Shown in pieces: positions 1 through 12,929 of a stretch of 64,000 nt of DNA. Position 1 is the first letter of the stretch. Every line of letters starts with the position of its first letter. The notes beneath the pieces were generated by a model. It did no database searches. It was not told the origin of the DNA and was given only the letters and a program-made list of their open reading frames with translations. The position numbers and the translations under genes are program-made. The stretch comes from Rhodocollybia butyracea (taxonomy: Eukaryota > Basidiomycota > Agaricomycetes > Agaricales > Omphalotaceae). The stretch covers positions 620,001-684,000 of the forward strand of contig JADNRY010000007.1 of the NCBI GenBank assembly GCA_015501585.1, in the 5' to 3' direction.

Positions 1-1193
1 GTATTCGAGAAATCCTCCACATCTCTTTCAGCCCAAATGACGATGCGGATAGTCTGAAAGATATCTCGTCGCCTAGTTCATTTGCTCGGTCGACTTGTCT
101 ACGTCGTTCCCTGAGCTCTGCGACGGTGGGGTAGGTGAAGATTTTACGACGGAGTAGAGCGTAGAAAATACGGAAGAAAAAGGCTGGGAGAAGGAGGTTG
201 TAGTACCATAGAACCCAGAATATCTAATGTAAGAGGAATACGTCAGATAGACTCAGTGCTCACTTGAATGGATTAGACGGGGTACGCACTAGGCAGTATC
301 TCGCACTCCTCGAGCGATCTTTCCAAGTTGAGAGAACGACCAAATGATGGAAAAACGGAACATAGACGGGCCAAATAGATAAGTACACTCGCTGTGTGGC
401 CAGACGTAGCCGACCTAGTGTGAAGGCTGGAGCCGGAAGTGGAGGTGGAGGGAGATATGGAAGAACATATCGCTGGGAAGTTTATGCACTCAGTAATTGC
501 TGTCGGAGAAACCTATGAACGTACGAATGCTATCGTTTCAGATAAAGTTAGCCCAGGTTCGTGCGGTGGGGGTGGTGACTCGACGTTCTGCAAGCCCTCC
601 GATTCTGACAACGATGTGTCTTTCTGGTGGGTATATGCTTGTGCTACGTTTGAGGGTATATCAGGTAGCTGTACTTCTGTAACATGCTTGAAAGATATTG
701 AACTTGGATCAATTTATTTGAGTTTGGAAGCACTTACTGCTGCAAAGAGATGCAAAAATCTGTCTATTTCCTCATTGTCGTATAGTTGACGGAGTTGTGC
801 CTCTGATAGTTCTTCGACTTCTGGAACTATTTCGTTGTCCATTGACCGTGTGACGTCAAGGGCTATCAAGGGGCGTTTCGGTGATCCCCGCCGGTGCGGA
901 ATAGTTGGGCGCCAAACACCTTTGGTTCCTTTCCTCAATGTTACTCTCAAAGTCTCACAAAATATTGACCGGTTTCGCGGCAAGCTATCAAAATATTCTA
1001 ACTTAAGACTCTGCGTTGGACTCAAGCCCTCAATTTCCCGTTGGAATTTGCCCACAGGCTCACATGCTATTTCAAGCTTTTTGTCTTTTGGCAACAATGT
1101 TTTTGTACAATCGCGGCTTAGGGCAATCTATACGGCACAGGTCTATGTAGATCTTGACGTGGAAGGCACTGGCCATTCGGATCCAGCGGCCAT
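1..1193 (-). CDS. Multi-pass membrane protein, probably GRAM-domain family (5' half only)
   Basis: Partial gene; the 3' part lies beyond the window edge. The exon chain reading down the minus strand is 1193-1170, 1127-738, 686-525, 472-290 and 223-1, all joined in frame by GT-AG introns; the short first exon is the least certain. Visible parts are an N-terminal segment with LPRNRSIF, a proline-rich linker (LPPPPLPAPAF), a basic stretch (GRLRLATQR) and a hydrophobic helix beginning FWVLWYYNLLLPAFFF, followed by a charged helix. From memory this arrangement matches a conserved basidiomycete family with paired membrane segments and a C-terminal GRAM domain, which would be outside this window. 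The family name rests on recall, so the biochemical role is not established. Confidence is high that it is coding and moderate for the family. Confidence 0.6.
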
Positions 1194-2317
1194 TGCTTCA
1201 AAAAAAATGGCTTTTTGTTCTTTTTGTCTTATGGACGGTCCGTAAGGTTTCCACGCTCACGTTCACTTCGTTATTATCTTTTGGTCTGGTATAAAAGATG
1301 TCGAAGATGGGTGCCAAGTTGCTCAATCTTCGAACCAACCCTCTACACTTTACACTTGCTTGACGCTACCCTGCAGGTGATAACCTGTGCCACCCTCCAC
1401 TAACAACCGACCCAACCAAATCGTCATGATCTCAGCTACAGTGTTCTCTGTCGGGTCCTCAGAGACTTTCTCGTTACTCTCTTCTGTTTGGTCTCCTTCG
1501 TCTTCGCCTTTGTCCGAGGAATACGTCGCCGTTCCCGGCACGCCTGCAGAATGCGTGGAATTGATTTCCCATTCTATATCTACTCCGAGTTCATTGCCTG
1601 TGAACGAGGAAACCCAGAATGATGCGACCAACGCCATGTGTGTCATCTCATGATCACACTTCGATGCTGTTTGATACCTGCACTTGCAATGCGGTAGGTA
1701 CTAAACTCTCTTTTTCCGAGCCATTTTTGCTGACCATGATATGTGTAGGAAGAATTTTATTTGATTTTACACTACCCACCCGCATCTCAAGTTCACTGTA
1801 GATCTCGGTGATCTATGCATGAAACTGGGACGAGCGGTGGTGGTCTTACGAGTCGGCGTTCGATCATACGAAACACAATACAACTGGACGGAAATTATCT
1901 TTATCGATATTCAGAGAGTCATGTTACTCTCAAACTTACGCCACGCCTCATTTGTTCGCTCGCCAACATTGGTCAGCGCACATGTACGATACCCTGGACT
2001 CCTGCATCATACCCTGCTGCTAGTCGGCATCGTATCTACCATACTTGTCTCTTCACGCTCCTTATTACTAGTCTAAAGCTGTATATGTACATACTTAGCT
2101 GCACACGCTCATTCTTGCTCACAGACTCTTAATATACTAACTGTACGGACATTTTATATTTGTACATACTCGCTTGTACTTGTATCTTCTGCTGGAATAT
2201 CACGAATTTGCTCCTTACGAAAATGACTTGAAAATGACCACCAAGATCGCTCGGGAAAAGCGGACCGAATAAGCGCTCGAAACATTCCGAATCAATCCTC
2301 TCGTTCTTTCAACCAAC
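1194..2317. other. Ambiguous stretch with competing short reading frames
   Basis: No gene model could be closed here. Both strands are open over about 1350-1650: the plus frame from ATG 1426 is Ser/Pro-rich and the minus frame is Glu/Asp/Ser-rich, typical of disordered protein on either strand. A separate plus-strand frame from about 1820 to a TAG at 2021-2023 looks protein-like (it contains NWDERWWSYESAF and ends SCIIPCC), but I could not connect it upstream by splice sites that keep frame. A good branch point and acceptor (GCTGACC then TGTGTAG at about 1747) suggest introns on the plus strand. A small plus-strand gene of unknown function covering about 1426-2023 is possible. Confidence 0.3.
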
Positions 2318-2979
2318 ATGCTCAACCTAAGTCGTCGTACTGTGCTCTCCCAGAGTATCAAAAATCTCTCCCGTAGCGCGTCTACATCTACTACCACTCC
2401 GTTAACATCCGCTCATACGGCAACCCCAACCCCTGCTGGTTCGACGCCATCCACGCCAGCCATCGGGACCCAAGCACCGAACTATGCCACGACTTGGTCA
2501 GCCAACCAACGCACTCGCCCTACAGCTGGTTCTGGCCCCCGTTTTGAACAAACAGCGATGCAACTCCAGCCAAACCCACTCAGCGCCATGGCAATGATTG
2601 CAGAAGAACCAATTAGGGTTGTAGAGGGCAGGAAAGCAGTTTGTGATGGAGGTATGTGCACAGAGGTATGACCGAGGAAAAAGAAAAATGGCTGATTTTA
2701 CACATAGGAAGCGGACCTTTAGGACACCCAAAGATATATATCAATCTGGTATGTTTTGTTGTTGCAAGATGGGTATATAGTTTAAGATGTTTTGTAGGAT
2801 CAACCTGGACCAAGAGCTTGCGGGTAAGGATGGACTTTTTTTGCTCTATTTTGGTAACTGATTCTGGGGTTTCTCATTCGATCAATAGATACTGGTGAGT
2901 TTATATTGCGGTTCTACAACGTCCATAAGTCTAACAAAGTTGTAGCGGTCTTCGTTTTGAACAACGGCACCACCACTGA
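2318..2979 (+). CDS. NDUFS6: NADH:ubiquinone oxidoreductase iron-sulfur subunit 6 (complex I, mitochondrial)
   Basis: Zinc-binding accessory subunit of the complex I peripheral arm in the mitochondrial matrix. Exons are 2318-2651, 2708-2748, 2798-2823, 2889-2894 and 2946-2979, all in frame and ending at TGA. The protein is about 146 residues. The N-terminus is Ser/Thr/Arg-rich with almost no acidic residues, like a mitochondrial presequence. The conserved C-terminus reads CDG...GPLGHPKIYINLDQPGP then RACGYCGLRFEQ, the zf-CHCC signature in which C, H and CxxC bind zinc. The fourth exon is only 6 nt (ATACTG) and is needed to build GYC. The next gene starts 220 bp downstream on the same strand. 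Identification is firm. Confidence 0.92.
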
Positions 2980-3199
2980 CAGAATTGGAATGGAAGAGTA
3001 AATATACTGAGCGAATAATTTCCATGTCGATACATATACATAAGTACATGTCATGCAACGCGCATCAGAATTATATTATTATCAGTGGAGCAAGTTTTGA
3101 ATCTGTCGTATGTAAGCGGGAGTAAGCGGCGGTTGCAGAGAGCAAAGTAGCCGAGATATTTTCTGCTCTTCCACGACTTCATTGTAGCGAAATGCTACT

Positions 3200-6100
3200 A
3201 TGAACACAGTCGTCCAAAATTACCCTCGCCAACACCACATATCGCTGCCGCACAATACGCCGCATATTCCGCATAATGCCACCAATAATGTACCGAGTAA
3301 TACGACCAAATGCATGCAAGTCGTCGGCATACCTTCCGTCCACATTGCGAACAACAGGCTCGTCGTCGGCTCATCGTCGTCATCGTCGACTAGGTCATAT
3401 ACGCCGCTCAAGGTACTTGGAGATGGGTCATTTGGAACTGTATGGCTGTGTGACTGGCATGGAACTTTGCCGCCAAATACTCCATTGTCTCCAATGCAGT
3501 GTGGAGCTGGTGCACGGCCAGAATGGGCGGGAAAACGTTTGGTCGCTGTGAAGAGGATGAAGAAGAGATGGGAAGGAGGTTGGGACGAGTGTCAGCAGTT
3601 GAAGGAACTAGAGGTGCGTACAACTGATTTCTTATTATTTTTTTCTAATAGCTGTTCAGAGTCTCCGTGCTATTCCTTTTCATCCAAATATTATCCCTTT
3701 ATACGACTTTTTTCTCCTCCCAGCCACCAAAGAACTATATTTCGTCTTTGAATCCATGGAAGGCAATCTCTACCACCTCATCAAGGCCCGCAAAGGCCGG
3801 CCACTAGCAGGGGGTCTCGTTGCATCTATTTTCTTTCAAATCGTTTCTGGCCTCGCACATATACACGCAAATGGTTACTTCCATCGCGACATGAAACCAG
3901 AAAACGTGCTTGTCACCACAACTGGTCTGTTTGATTACACTCCTCTTTCTCCCCCGCATTCTCCGCCGGAGAAAGATGTCGTTGCTATTATCAAGCTTGC
4001 AGATTTCGGTCTCGCTCGGGAAACGAAAAGTGTTCCACCGTATACAGAGTATGTATCGACAAGATGGTACAGGGCCCCTGAAGTACTACTACTGTCCAGA
4101 GATTACTCAAATCCTGTGGACATGTGGGCGCTGGGAACAATCATGGCCGAGCTCGTTAATCTACGGCCTCTGTTTCCAGGCTCTGACCAGGCAGACCAGA
4201 TCTCGAAAATATGTCAGGTATTGGGCAATCCTGATGACTACGGCGAGGATTCTTCCGGCGGTCCGCTTGGGGGTGGATCGTGGCCAAAGGGACTGCATAT
4301 GGCAGAGCAAGTCGGTTTTGAGTTTAGAAAGGTAACAAATCTGTCACTATCATTGACATCATGCTCAGCATTCTCCAGATGCCACCACAGGATATTCATT
4401 CATTATTTGACCCTTCCGTACCCACGACCCTTATCCACTGTATCCGCGATCTCCTCAAATTCGACCCCGACGCCCGTTTAACAAGCCATCAATGTTTGCA
4501 CCATCCATACCTAGTTGAATCTTTACCGAGAAACAATATTCCGCTCCCGCCGGGTGTTAGGCTCGCATCACAGCCGCGTACATCTCCGCCTTCCCACTCA
4601 CTCCATATTCCCAATGCGGCAACTTCACATCGCAGTCCTTTTTTTTCATCCGCCTCCCCCTCACCTGGGCCATCACATGCCAATGGCGACCCAATGGACA
4701 TATCCCCTCAAACCGAGGTTCCGCCGTATCCCATTCCAGCCCCAAACGCATCTACTTCCTCAAAGCCTCTCGGCAAATTTTCTGGCCTCGGCAAGAAATT
4801 TGGATTGGGAAGATTTGGATCGGATAAACATTCGAATGCAAATCCACAGCAAGATCTCCCTGCTGTTCAAGAAAATCCTGGTCCTGTAGCATCGAGTTCT
4901 ACTGGCTCGTTACGGTTGAATCGCACACAATCTACAGGGTCTGACAGACCCCCCTCATCTTCACCTACCAGGGAACAATCTGGCTCCAACGATCCGAAAT
5001 TGGTCACAAAGCTTAACAAAAAGGAAGCTGAGCGACTTCATCGCGAGGCAGAGAAGCAGCGGCGCGAGCTGGCGTTGAAAACACAGCGTGAGCAAGCAAG
5101 AGCTGTGATGCAGAAGAGGAATATGATCATCCAGGTGTGTATCAAGTATTTACCAAACCAGTTGACCATACCTAACGCGCTTGTAGAACTCGAAATCAGC
5201 GAAAGAAATAGAGTGGACCAATACGACTGGGACAGAGCAACCAACAGTACCTCCTTCAGTGTCTGCTCCTGCCATGTCAACGATGAGCGCCGTTGCAAAG
5301 GGTAAACAACCTGCAGTTAGTCTGGGTCCAATACGGACGTCGAGAGAACACGGTCATGGACATCATATTCATACCAACGGTGCTAATGTATCTCCGAGAT
5401 TTGGCCATCCACCAGCAGTAGGTTCAAGCATGCATCATGATATGATGGACTGGCGGGATGGAGAACGCTCAAGTAAACTCCGTCGAATGGACTTTGACGA
5501 TGATAGCTCTGCAATCTCATCATCCGATGTCCATTCTACAGGTCGCTCAATGTCTCGGATGTCACAAATGTCTACCGTATCCCAGTTGTCGCAGATGTCT
5601 TTCGCCACTGTCGCTTCAGTGGACACAGTAGGCTCTGATCCTGGTCCTTCGCGGTCAATGATTCGGAATCGGCCGAGTTTGTTGGGTCTTAATAGGATGA
5701 CAAGTACAGCGTCATCATTACGGACTTCTTTTGATTTTGCTTCGTCTTCGAATTTATCGGTTCCTTCTCCTATACCACCAGTGCCTCCGTTACCACAAAT
5801 GCGCTTGCTAACTCCTTCCCAATCATACCCTCGTTCAACACGAACACCACACACCCCGCATACCCCTCACACCGCACGTTCATCCAATTCCTTTTCCTTG
5901 GACGGTCAGCTGGCGCATGATTTCCGCACCCAGGCATCCATGGAAACTGATTCACCTCACATGAACGGGATGAATGGAAGTGTCTCTCCACCTCCGATTA
6001 ATCTTAATATCCTCTCTCTATCAGCGTCACCTTCATTATCACCTCGTCCTTCACTTGACTCGTTATCAATATCATCTCCTTCGCCGAGTCAATCTCAATG

Positions 6101-7082
6101 GACACTACATCCACATCAAAGGGCAGAAACGCTATCGTCTCGTCGTGGACAAGCTTCACCGGGACAGATACACGTCATGGCACAGAGGCGGAGTATGTCC
6201 CATAGCCCGAGTCCGTACGAGTCAAGGGAGTTGAGGGAATACGACTACCGGGAGAGGGAAAGGAGCCAGGAACCAGGAGAGAGAGGTAGAGGGAGCATGT
6301 ACCCTGCCCAGCATGGCTGTGACGCACAAGGAGTCGGAGGATACTACCACGCCAACAACCATCCACCACAGGGAGTGGTCGTCGGAACCAATCCTGGTCT
6401 CAAGCATTCCCGTTCCGAGTCAGACGACATCAACCCAATATTCAAAGTGGTGAGTTTCAGTTATGGTTCGGATTCGCGAGGATTGGATTTGGCTTTGGCG
6501 GATAAAGCTAAAGATAAATATACATCTGTTTTCAATGCCAATCTTAATCCTTCTTCGCCTTCGACGTCTTCGTATGCTTCGTCTTCGTATGCTTCCTCCA
6601 TCTCTTACTCTCACTCTCATTCCCTCTCCCTCTCATCTTACTCTCAGCCACCACTGCCCACGCCATCTACCTCTAGCGAATCTGAAGAGTACTACCACGA
6701 CAACGACTCAGAGTCGGACGCGATGGATACATATCAAGGGGATTATACGTATTCTGCGATGGATGATAGGATGGAGTCTCCTGATCCACAGGATTACTCT
6801 TCGGACGATTATCATTCTTCTGGGGTGATGTATGGTGATCAGCATCAGTATCACCGGAATCCAAATCCAGCAGCGTATCCACATCCACATCCGAGTCCCG
6901 ATCCCAATGCAACACATCTCAACGGGCTACCCAACGGACTACATCGCCATCACCAGCGTCATCCTCCTTCGTTACCTCCGTTTGCGGCGCTGGATGCAGT
7001 CGCGGGTGGAGGATATGACTACTCATCACTTTCGCCAATGTCGTTTACCACTCCGTTGGAATCAGATTCGTCGAGTTCGTAG
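3200..7082 (+). CDS. CRK1: Ime2/Crk1-like serine/threonine protein kinase
   Basis: Kinase of the RCK/MAK/Ime2 branch of CMGC kinases, which in fungi controls meiosis, morphogenesis and mating responses (Ime2 in yeast, Crk1 in Ustilago). Exons 3200-3613, 3660-4331, 4379-5134 and 5187-7082 join in phase 0 to give 1245 residues. The kinase domain occupies about residues 65-450: Gly-rich loop [14 protein letters not shown] lysine, catalytic loop [13 protein letters not shown], a TEY activation-loop motif within [14 protein letters not shown], and [12 protein letters not shown]. Beyond the kinase lie roughly 800 residues of low-complexity Ser/Pro/His-rich sequence with a charged coiled-coil-like patch at about 5020-5130. 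The TEY implies dual phosphorylation. The symbol is by family resemblance; Ime2 would be the ascomycete name. Confidence 0.88.
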
Positions 7083-8297
7083 CATTAGTGGAGGTGGGGT
7101 GGTATTATTGAGAGCGTTGGTTTTTTTGAGATGAGATTGGGTCAAATTCGAACGTTTTTCCCTACGGGTGTTGTTTTTTTTTTGGCCTGTCTTGATCTGC
7201 TATTTGTTTGTTATTATCACTTGTCATTCCTTTATTTTGTCTATTTTCCTCACTTTTCTTATCGGCCTCATCTCATCTCACAAGTCTCAATTCTGCATTC
7301 CTCACACACTCTATTTGCTTCTCAATCACTCATTCACTCCATTGCATCTGCCCACCACCAGACAGACCCTAGATGGTTTGCTCGTCCCGTCGTTGTCTCT
7401 CCTTTATTACAAATGCTATCTGTCGGTTCTTTACTTTTACTTATCCCCTCATACTCTATAACTCCCCCACGTCGCTAGTTGCATATACCACGAATCGGAT
7501 CTGCGTTCCTGCTGCATATTTGCTAGTTTGTACTTTGACTGTTCGTGAATCATTACTATGATAGATAGGCTCTGTAGTGTCTTTTCGGCCGTTTTTTTTT
7601 TTTTCAGTTTTTCCTCTTTGCCATTGTGCATATACACTGCCATACACATTTGTATGTACATTAATATTATTGGCATTGTGAACCTTGTGCGTCTACTGCG
7701 GGTTCAATCTGCAGGGTGGTAAGTTCGGGGTACCATGGGTTAACTCCCTTTCCAAAAAAAAATCGATAAGCTGTAGCATTTGTTCCGCTAATCCTGTTTC
7801 GTTATGCAAATAAGTGCTTGCCACTACTTATTTCCGCGATAAGTTGCTAAAAGGCGGCTTATCTGAGGACTTGACAATAAGATAGAGTGAGGCGGTAGAT
7901 ATATAAATAGGTAAATAGGTAAAGAGATAAAGTCGAAGCCGTGGTTTGCCTGGGGTTTGGCCCCACGTGGGAGGTAGGTGGAGGAGGAGATAATATACTC
8001 TCTCTTCTAACGCGGAAGAACCAACATGAAACGTTGTGAGAACGCTGATTGAGGTGGGAGAGGTATGAGCGCCAATACAATCAAGAAAATGACATATTAT
8101 TAAGTTTATTGATTCTAGGGAGCAGTCATGCGAGTCCGAGGAGGGGTGGGGAAGAGAAATGCAGGAAGTTCTACCAAACGACGCGAGAGTCGGAAACAAA
8201 ATATAAGCGCCCAACTCACGTGAACAACACGAAAAGTCACAATCAACATTGTGACACTGACAGCGCGTGATCTTGTTAACGTTGTTTGCTATCGTTC
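7083..8297. other. Intergenic region
   Basis: Tandem gap between the kinase and CTF4. The first 500 bases are T/C-rich with homopolymers, consistent with a 3' UTR and terminator region. An A-box-free GGTTCAATCTGC at about 7704 resembles a tRNA B box, but no tRNA fold surrounds it. I found no further gene. Confidence 0.6.
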
Positions 8298-11200
8298 ATG
8301 TCGTCCTCGAAACTTATCACCAAGCCCATTCACAGCGACGGGCCTGCATGTGTTACATTCTCACTGGACGGAACGTTAGTGATATTGCCTTGTTCATATT
8401 CTACATCCTCACTCTAGTTTTCTTCAGACGCGTTTTTACTGGTGGCGCGGATTCTTGTGTTCGTATCTGGAAGGTCTCGGAAGGAGATGAGTACGAGCCT
8501 TTGAGAGCAAGTAACTCCGATGAACCTATCCTTTCGCTTGCTTGTGCAGTGCGTGATCTTCTAATATTATTTTCAAAGGCTAATCGTTTGTCCAGGATGA
8601 CTGCTGGCTATCAAGTGCTGAAGATGGAGTCGTTCGACGATATGTCAAAGACAAGGATGAATACCATGGAGATCTTACACATGAAGTCGCTACTCCCGTG
8701 AGATGTATATCTCTTGATTCGCAAGGGAAACGACTAGCAGTTATTTCAGAGTGCGTCCTGACCGATGATGTGTGTTGTCGTCGCTGATGTACTTTACAGC
8801 AATCCCGTCGCCAAAGTAATCGACATGGAAGATACCTTGAAAGTCACCTTCTTGGATGGCCACAAACACAACGTCCGAAAAGCGTCATGGCATCCCAAAT
8901 CACCAATTCTTGTTCGTTTCGCCCATGTAAAACATGATGATCCTTTCTTACTCACTGACTAGAGCACTTGTGGGTCCGAGGGGAAAATTATCATTTGGGA
9001 TCTTTCCGAAGAGGAAGCCTCAATAGTGCACACCTTGGATGGTATAATACCATCAATTACCGACTCAAGGTGTGGATTCACCTTTGCTTTTCCCCACGTT
9101 ATACCTGACGAGGTTCATATTAGCTCTCCAGAGTTCCTCCACGATTGTTCCGCTGTCTGGCATCCTTCTGGAGAACATTTCTATATCATCTCCAAAGCGC
9201 ACGGTACACTGTTTTCATTTTTAGCGTTCCTGAAGCTCAACCGTCCCCACCCCAGATGTGGTATCCATATCGCGCAAAGATTGGACCAAAAACGGAATAT
9301 TCACCGCCAAAGAAGTCACTGGGGTGACGACAGCTTTAGCCGTCTCTTCGAATGGTTTATATATCGCGACAGCTTGTGGATCAGCCGTATTCATTTGGTC
9401 TACCGATAAAAGACAAGTAGTATCAAAGTAAGTGAAATCATCGTCTACACCCCTTCCTTATCTTACCGAGTGTTTCTCCAGACACCCAACCCGACCTGAA
9501 GGCATCGTTATACAAATAGCTTTCTGTCCGACAGAGAACCTTATAGCTTGGACAGACACGTCTGGAGGCTTTGTAAGATGGATCGAGCCTGTACCACTCA
9601 ATCTCCCGAGCCCCGTCAAAGCAAATCAACCTCGTGGTCCTGAAATTTCCAAAGATTCCACGGACCTCTTCGGTGAAGATGTTAGAGATATTGGAGTGTC
9701 CCTAGAAGATTTTACAGGTTTTGACGAGAGTGTGGCAGGCGGACTCGACTTGGATGTCGATATCGATGATGATTTTGTTATTGACGATGTTGGCGGGTAT
9801 TTGGATGATAAACCTATACGGAGTCGAGATGGAGACGATGGCTTGGTGAAAGAAATGGGTAAGTCAATGTTTCTCTTAATTTCTAGTTGTTTATGCTATC
9901 CAGTGAGCATCACGAAAGCTCAACCACCATTCCAACCTGGATCAACGCCATTTCAGGGCAACAAGCGTTACCTTGGTAGGTATCGGATTCCTCAGATACT
10001 TATATACTTATGGTTCCATCCTAGCGTACAACATGCTCGGTGTAATCGAGGCAACTCAATCAGAACAAGAAGAATACAATCTTATCAGCGTCGACTTTTT
10101 CGATAAGTCTGCGCGTAAGAGCTATCATTTTAACGATACACACAAATGTCATCTTGCGTACCTAGGTGAGCACTTCATTTATTACCTCTTATGCGTAGAT
10201 CTAACTCCAATCCCTCAAAGGTGAAAGAGGAGCCCTATTTGCTAGTGACTCTTTGATCCTGTACAAACCGTACGGTTCATGGACGACTTCTCAGAATGAC
10301 TGGACATATTCCCTGAGCAAAAGACCGAATTCAAAAGTTCTGGGTATCACTGCCGGCGGGGCAACACCATCTCCTAGGTCTCGAAGTTTAAAGAACAACA
10401 CCGAAAACGACTTAATGGGCTTTGGGAACGTCGTAATTGCAACTTCCGAAGGTCATCTGATATTCCTTTCTGGTACGGGACGAGAACGACGCGTACTTGC
10501 GTTGGGAGGTGATTTTGTTACGATGGTTGCTGGGGATGAATGGTTGCTGGTTGTCTATCGTGCCGGGGCGACAACGATTGACGGTGAGCTAAACCCTTGA
10601 ACTTCCAGGCCTGGAACTTGAGTGAATTATCTCTACTCCATAGGCTCTCAATCGCTCTGCTACAAGATGTACAATTTTGAGGATTTTAGCGTTCGCCAGC
10701 GCGATGAACTTCCGCTACCAAAGGGTCATACATTGAAGTGGATTGGCATCACTCAGGAAGGCGTAAGTGATGCTTCTAGTCCTACTGCCATACCCCTTTA
10801 ACTTTTTCTTAGGCGCCAGTAATCTACGACAGTGCAGGGATGGTCCACCTCGTCGCTAAATACAGGGTACCTCATCATGCTGCGTGGGTTTTCGTTTTAG
10901 ATACGAATCTCTTGGAGCGTCGGGCGGGGAAAGATGAGTCGTATTGGCCCGTTGGAATTGCGGGGAGCACTTTTATGTGTTTGATATTGAAGGTTAGTGT
11001 CCCATTCTATATTTCCAGCCTCTACGTCCAATTTTTGAGATCATCAGGGACGACAAGAGTATCCCGGGTTTCCGAGACTCCTCGTTCAGGAGTTGCCTCT
11101 ACGGCTTCCGTTTAATACTGATAATGAGAAAGAGGAAGAGTGAGCTTGCTCATTCTTTGATTGTAACGCTCACCGAACTGTACTCTAGGATCGAGCGAGA

Positions 11201-12366
11201 GCTTCTTTTCAAGGAAATGGCAATAGAAAAACTAGACGACGATGAACTGACGACGGATGATATCCTCTCTAAAGAGCGGGCAATCGACAAGGAATTTGTA
11301 TCACTCATACAAGGCGCTTGCAAGGACGACAACCTTAACCGAGCCGTCGAACTAACGAAACTACTTCACAACATCCAAACCTTTGATATCGTCGCGAAAA
11401 TTGCCGACTTTTACCACTTGGTTGGGTTCAAGGAAAAGGTTCAGGTACTTAAACAAATAAGAGAGGATAGCGAGGACCGTTTTGAGGCTGCACGGGAAAA
11501 GCGACGGAGGTGGGATAAGATTGATTCGAGACCTCAACGGTTACCGGATGTTGAAGTAAATGGTTCGAGTTGGAAGCCGAAACCATTCCAGGACTTTGGA
11601 CCTCCCCCGGCTATATTCCGGCCAGGATTGATTCGTGCCACTCCCTCCGTTGAGGGAACAAAATACTCTTCTACCTCGTCATCAACACCGCCTTCTGAAG
11701 ACACATGGAGCGATCCACTCGCTCCTTCAACCAGCCTTTCGACGGAAAAGCGGAAACGAGATGACTGTGAAGACGTGGAACTGGAGTCCCAGAGCGATAT
11801 TAGTATGTCCATGCCACCACCGAAACAAAGTGAGTGCCCAGAGTTTTCCAACCTCTTGGTTGCTGAAAACTTGGTGATGTGATAGAATCGAATCCCTTTG
11901 CAAAAAAAGCAGATACGAATAAAAATCCTTTCGCGAGAAAGTTAATGAATAACAAGACTATTCTGAAGAGCGAGAGTTTCTTTGAAAAAGTCGATGCAGT
12001 GGAAACAACATCAAAGTCTACGAAACGTAAGTACTGACTATCCATAGGGAGCCTGAAATAAATTACCTTTTTTTTCAAGGCTCAAACCACGCGTCGAAGC
12101 ACAAGGAGAAGGAGAAGGAAAAGCCGGAAAAGAAGGAAGGTTCTCGTCAGCAAACAATCTTTGGTTTGTTTGGTGCGAACCAAAATGGAGATTCGAAGAA
12201 AGAGAAGGGTTCTTCAAGCGGGAAGAAGGTCGAATCAATGCCTCCTCCTAGCGACCTCGAGCTCGAGTCTCAAGCGAGCGATGTGACCATGGCGGATGCG
12301 TCGCAAATGGAAACCCAGGCTGATGGATGGGTGGAGGAGGAGACACAGTTGGTTGAGCACGAGTGA
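8298..12366 (+). CDS. CTF4: DNA polymerase alpha-binding replisome adaptor Ctf4/Mcl1 (WDHD1/AND-1 family)
   Basis: Trimeric hub linking the CMG helicase to polymerase alpha-primase and cohesion factors at the fork. All 17 exons are resolved and in frame: 8298-8374, 8428-8548, 8596-8750, 8800-8911, 8963-9069, 9124-9203, 9256-9427, 9482-9858, 9904-9975, 10025-10165, 10221-10583, 10644-10762, 10813-10992, 11048-11139, 11189-11829, 11886-12026, 12080-12366. Product 1078 residues. The N-terminal WD40 propeller is clear ([42 protein letters not shown]), followed by an acidic linker and the SepB-type propeller and helical bundle ([27 protein letters not shown]-like [17 protein letters not shown]). 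The tail is lysine-rich with NPFAKK/NPFARK repeats and a PIP-box-like QQTIFGLF near residue 1012. Confidence 0.93.
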
Positions 12367-12929
12367 TATTATGCTACTTACTAGATACACGTTCAATTTT
12401 CTTTATTACCGCGCGCGGACTTAGTAATACCGTTATATGTATCGAAAGTTTATTATTTCCTGTTTCCCAACCGTGTCGAGACTCGAGATCCAGACATGTA
12501 TTTGGCGCGATACGCCCCGACTAGCAGCCCAACTGTTCCACCTTTCGATCGATCTTCCGTGAATTAATTTCCAATAACCCGAGTCTCAGAAAAGAGTGGC
12601 TACAATGCACCCTTTGGACGATTTAGGGATCTCTTCGGTACATAGTCGTAATGGACCGAGAGGACTTATTTGCGGTTCACGCCGAGGGTTTGCGACAACA
12701 CTAAGTACCGACACTGACATTGAAAGACGAAGCCAGTGGCAAGCATGTGACCGAACCGGCCACCCCCACATACTCCGTTCACATGAAACTTTTGATTTCG
12801 GGCTTCATTGCCAGCATCCACATTGCGAATGCCCTTTCTTCTTCTCTAGCTTGTCCGCACCTGCGAGAATTCTCATTGTAAACTTTACCGGATCGCCTTA
12901 TTTTCACCGAGGGCAAAGGAGAAGGAGCA
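12367..12929. other. Intergenic region
   Basis: Tandem gap after CTF4. It contains the CTF4 3' end and presumably the promoter of the next gene. Reading frames across 12596-12988 show no conserved or biased composition and overlap the real start at 12930, so I treat them as chance. Confidence 0.5.

Noticed and set aside
7690..7715. GGTTCAATCTGC resembling a tRNA B box
   Set aside because: No A box, acceptor stem or anticodon arm can be folded around it.
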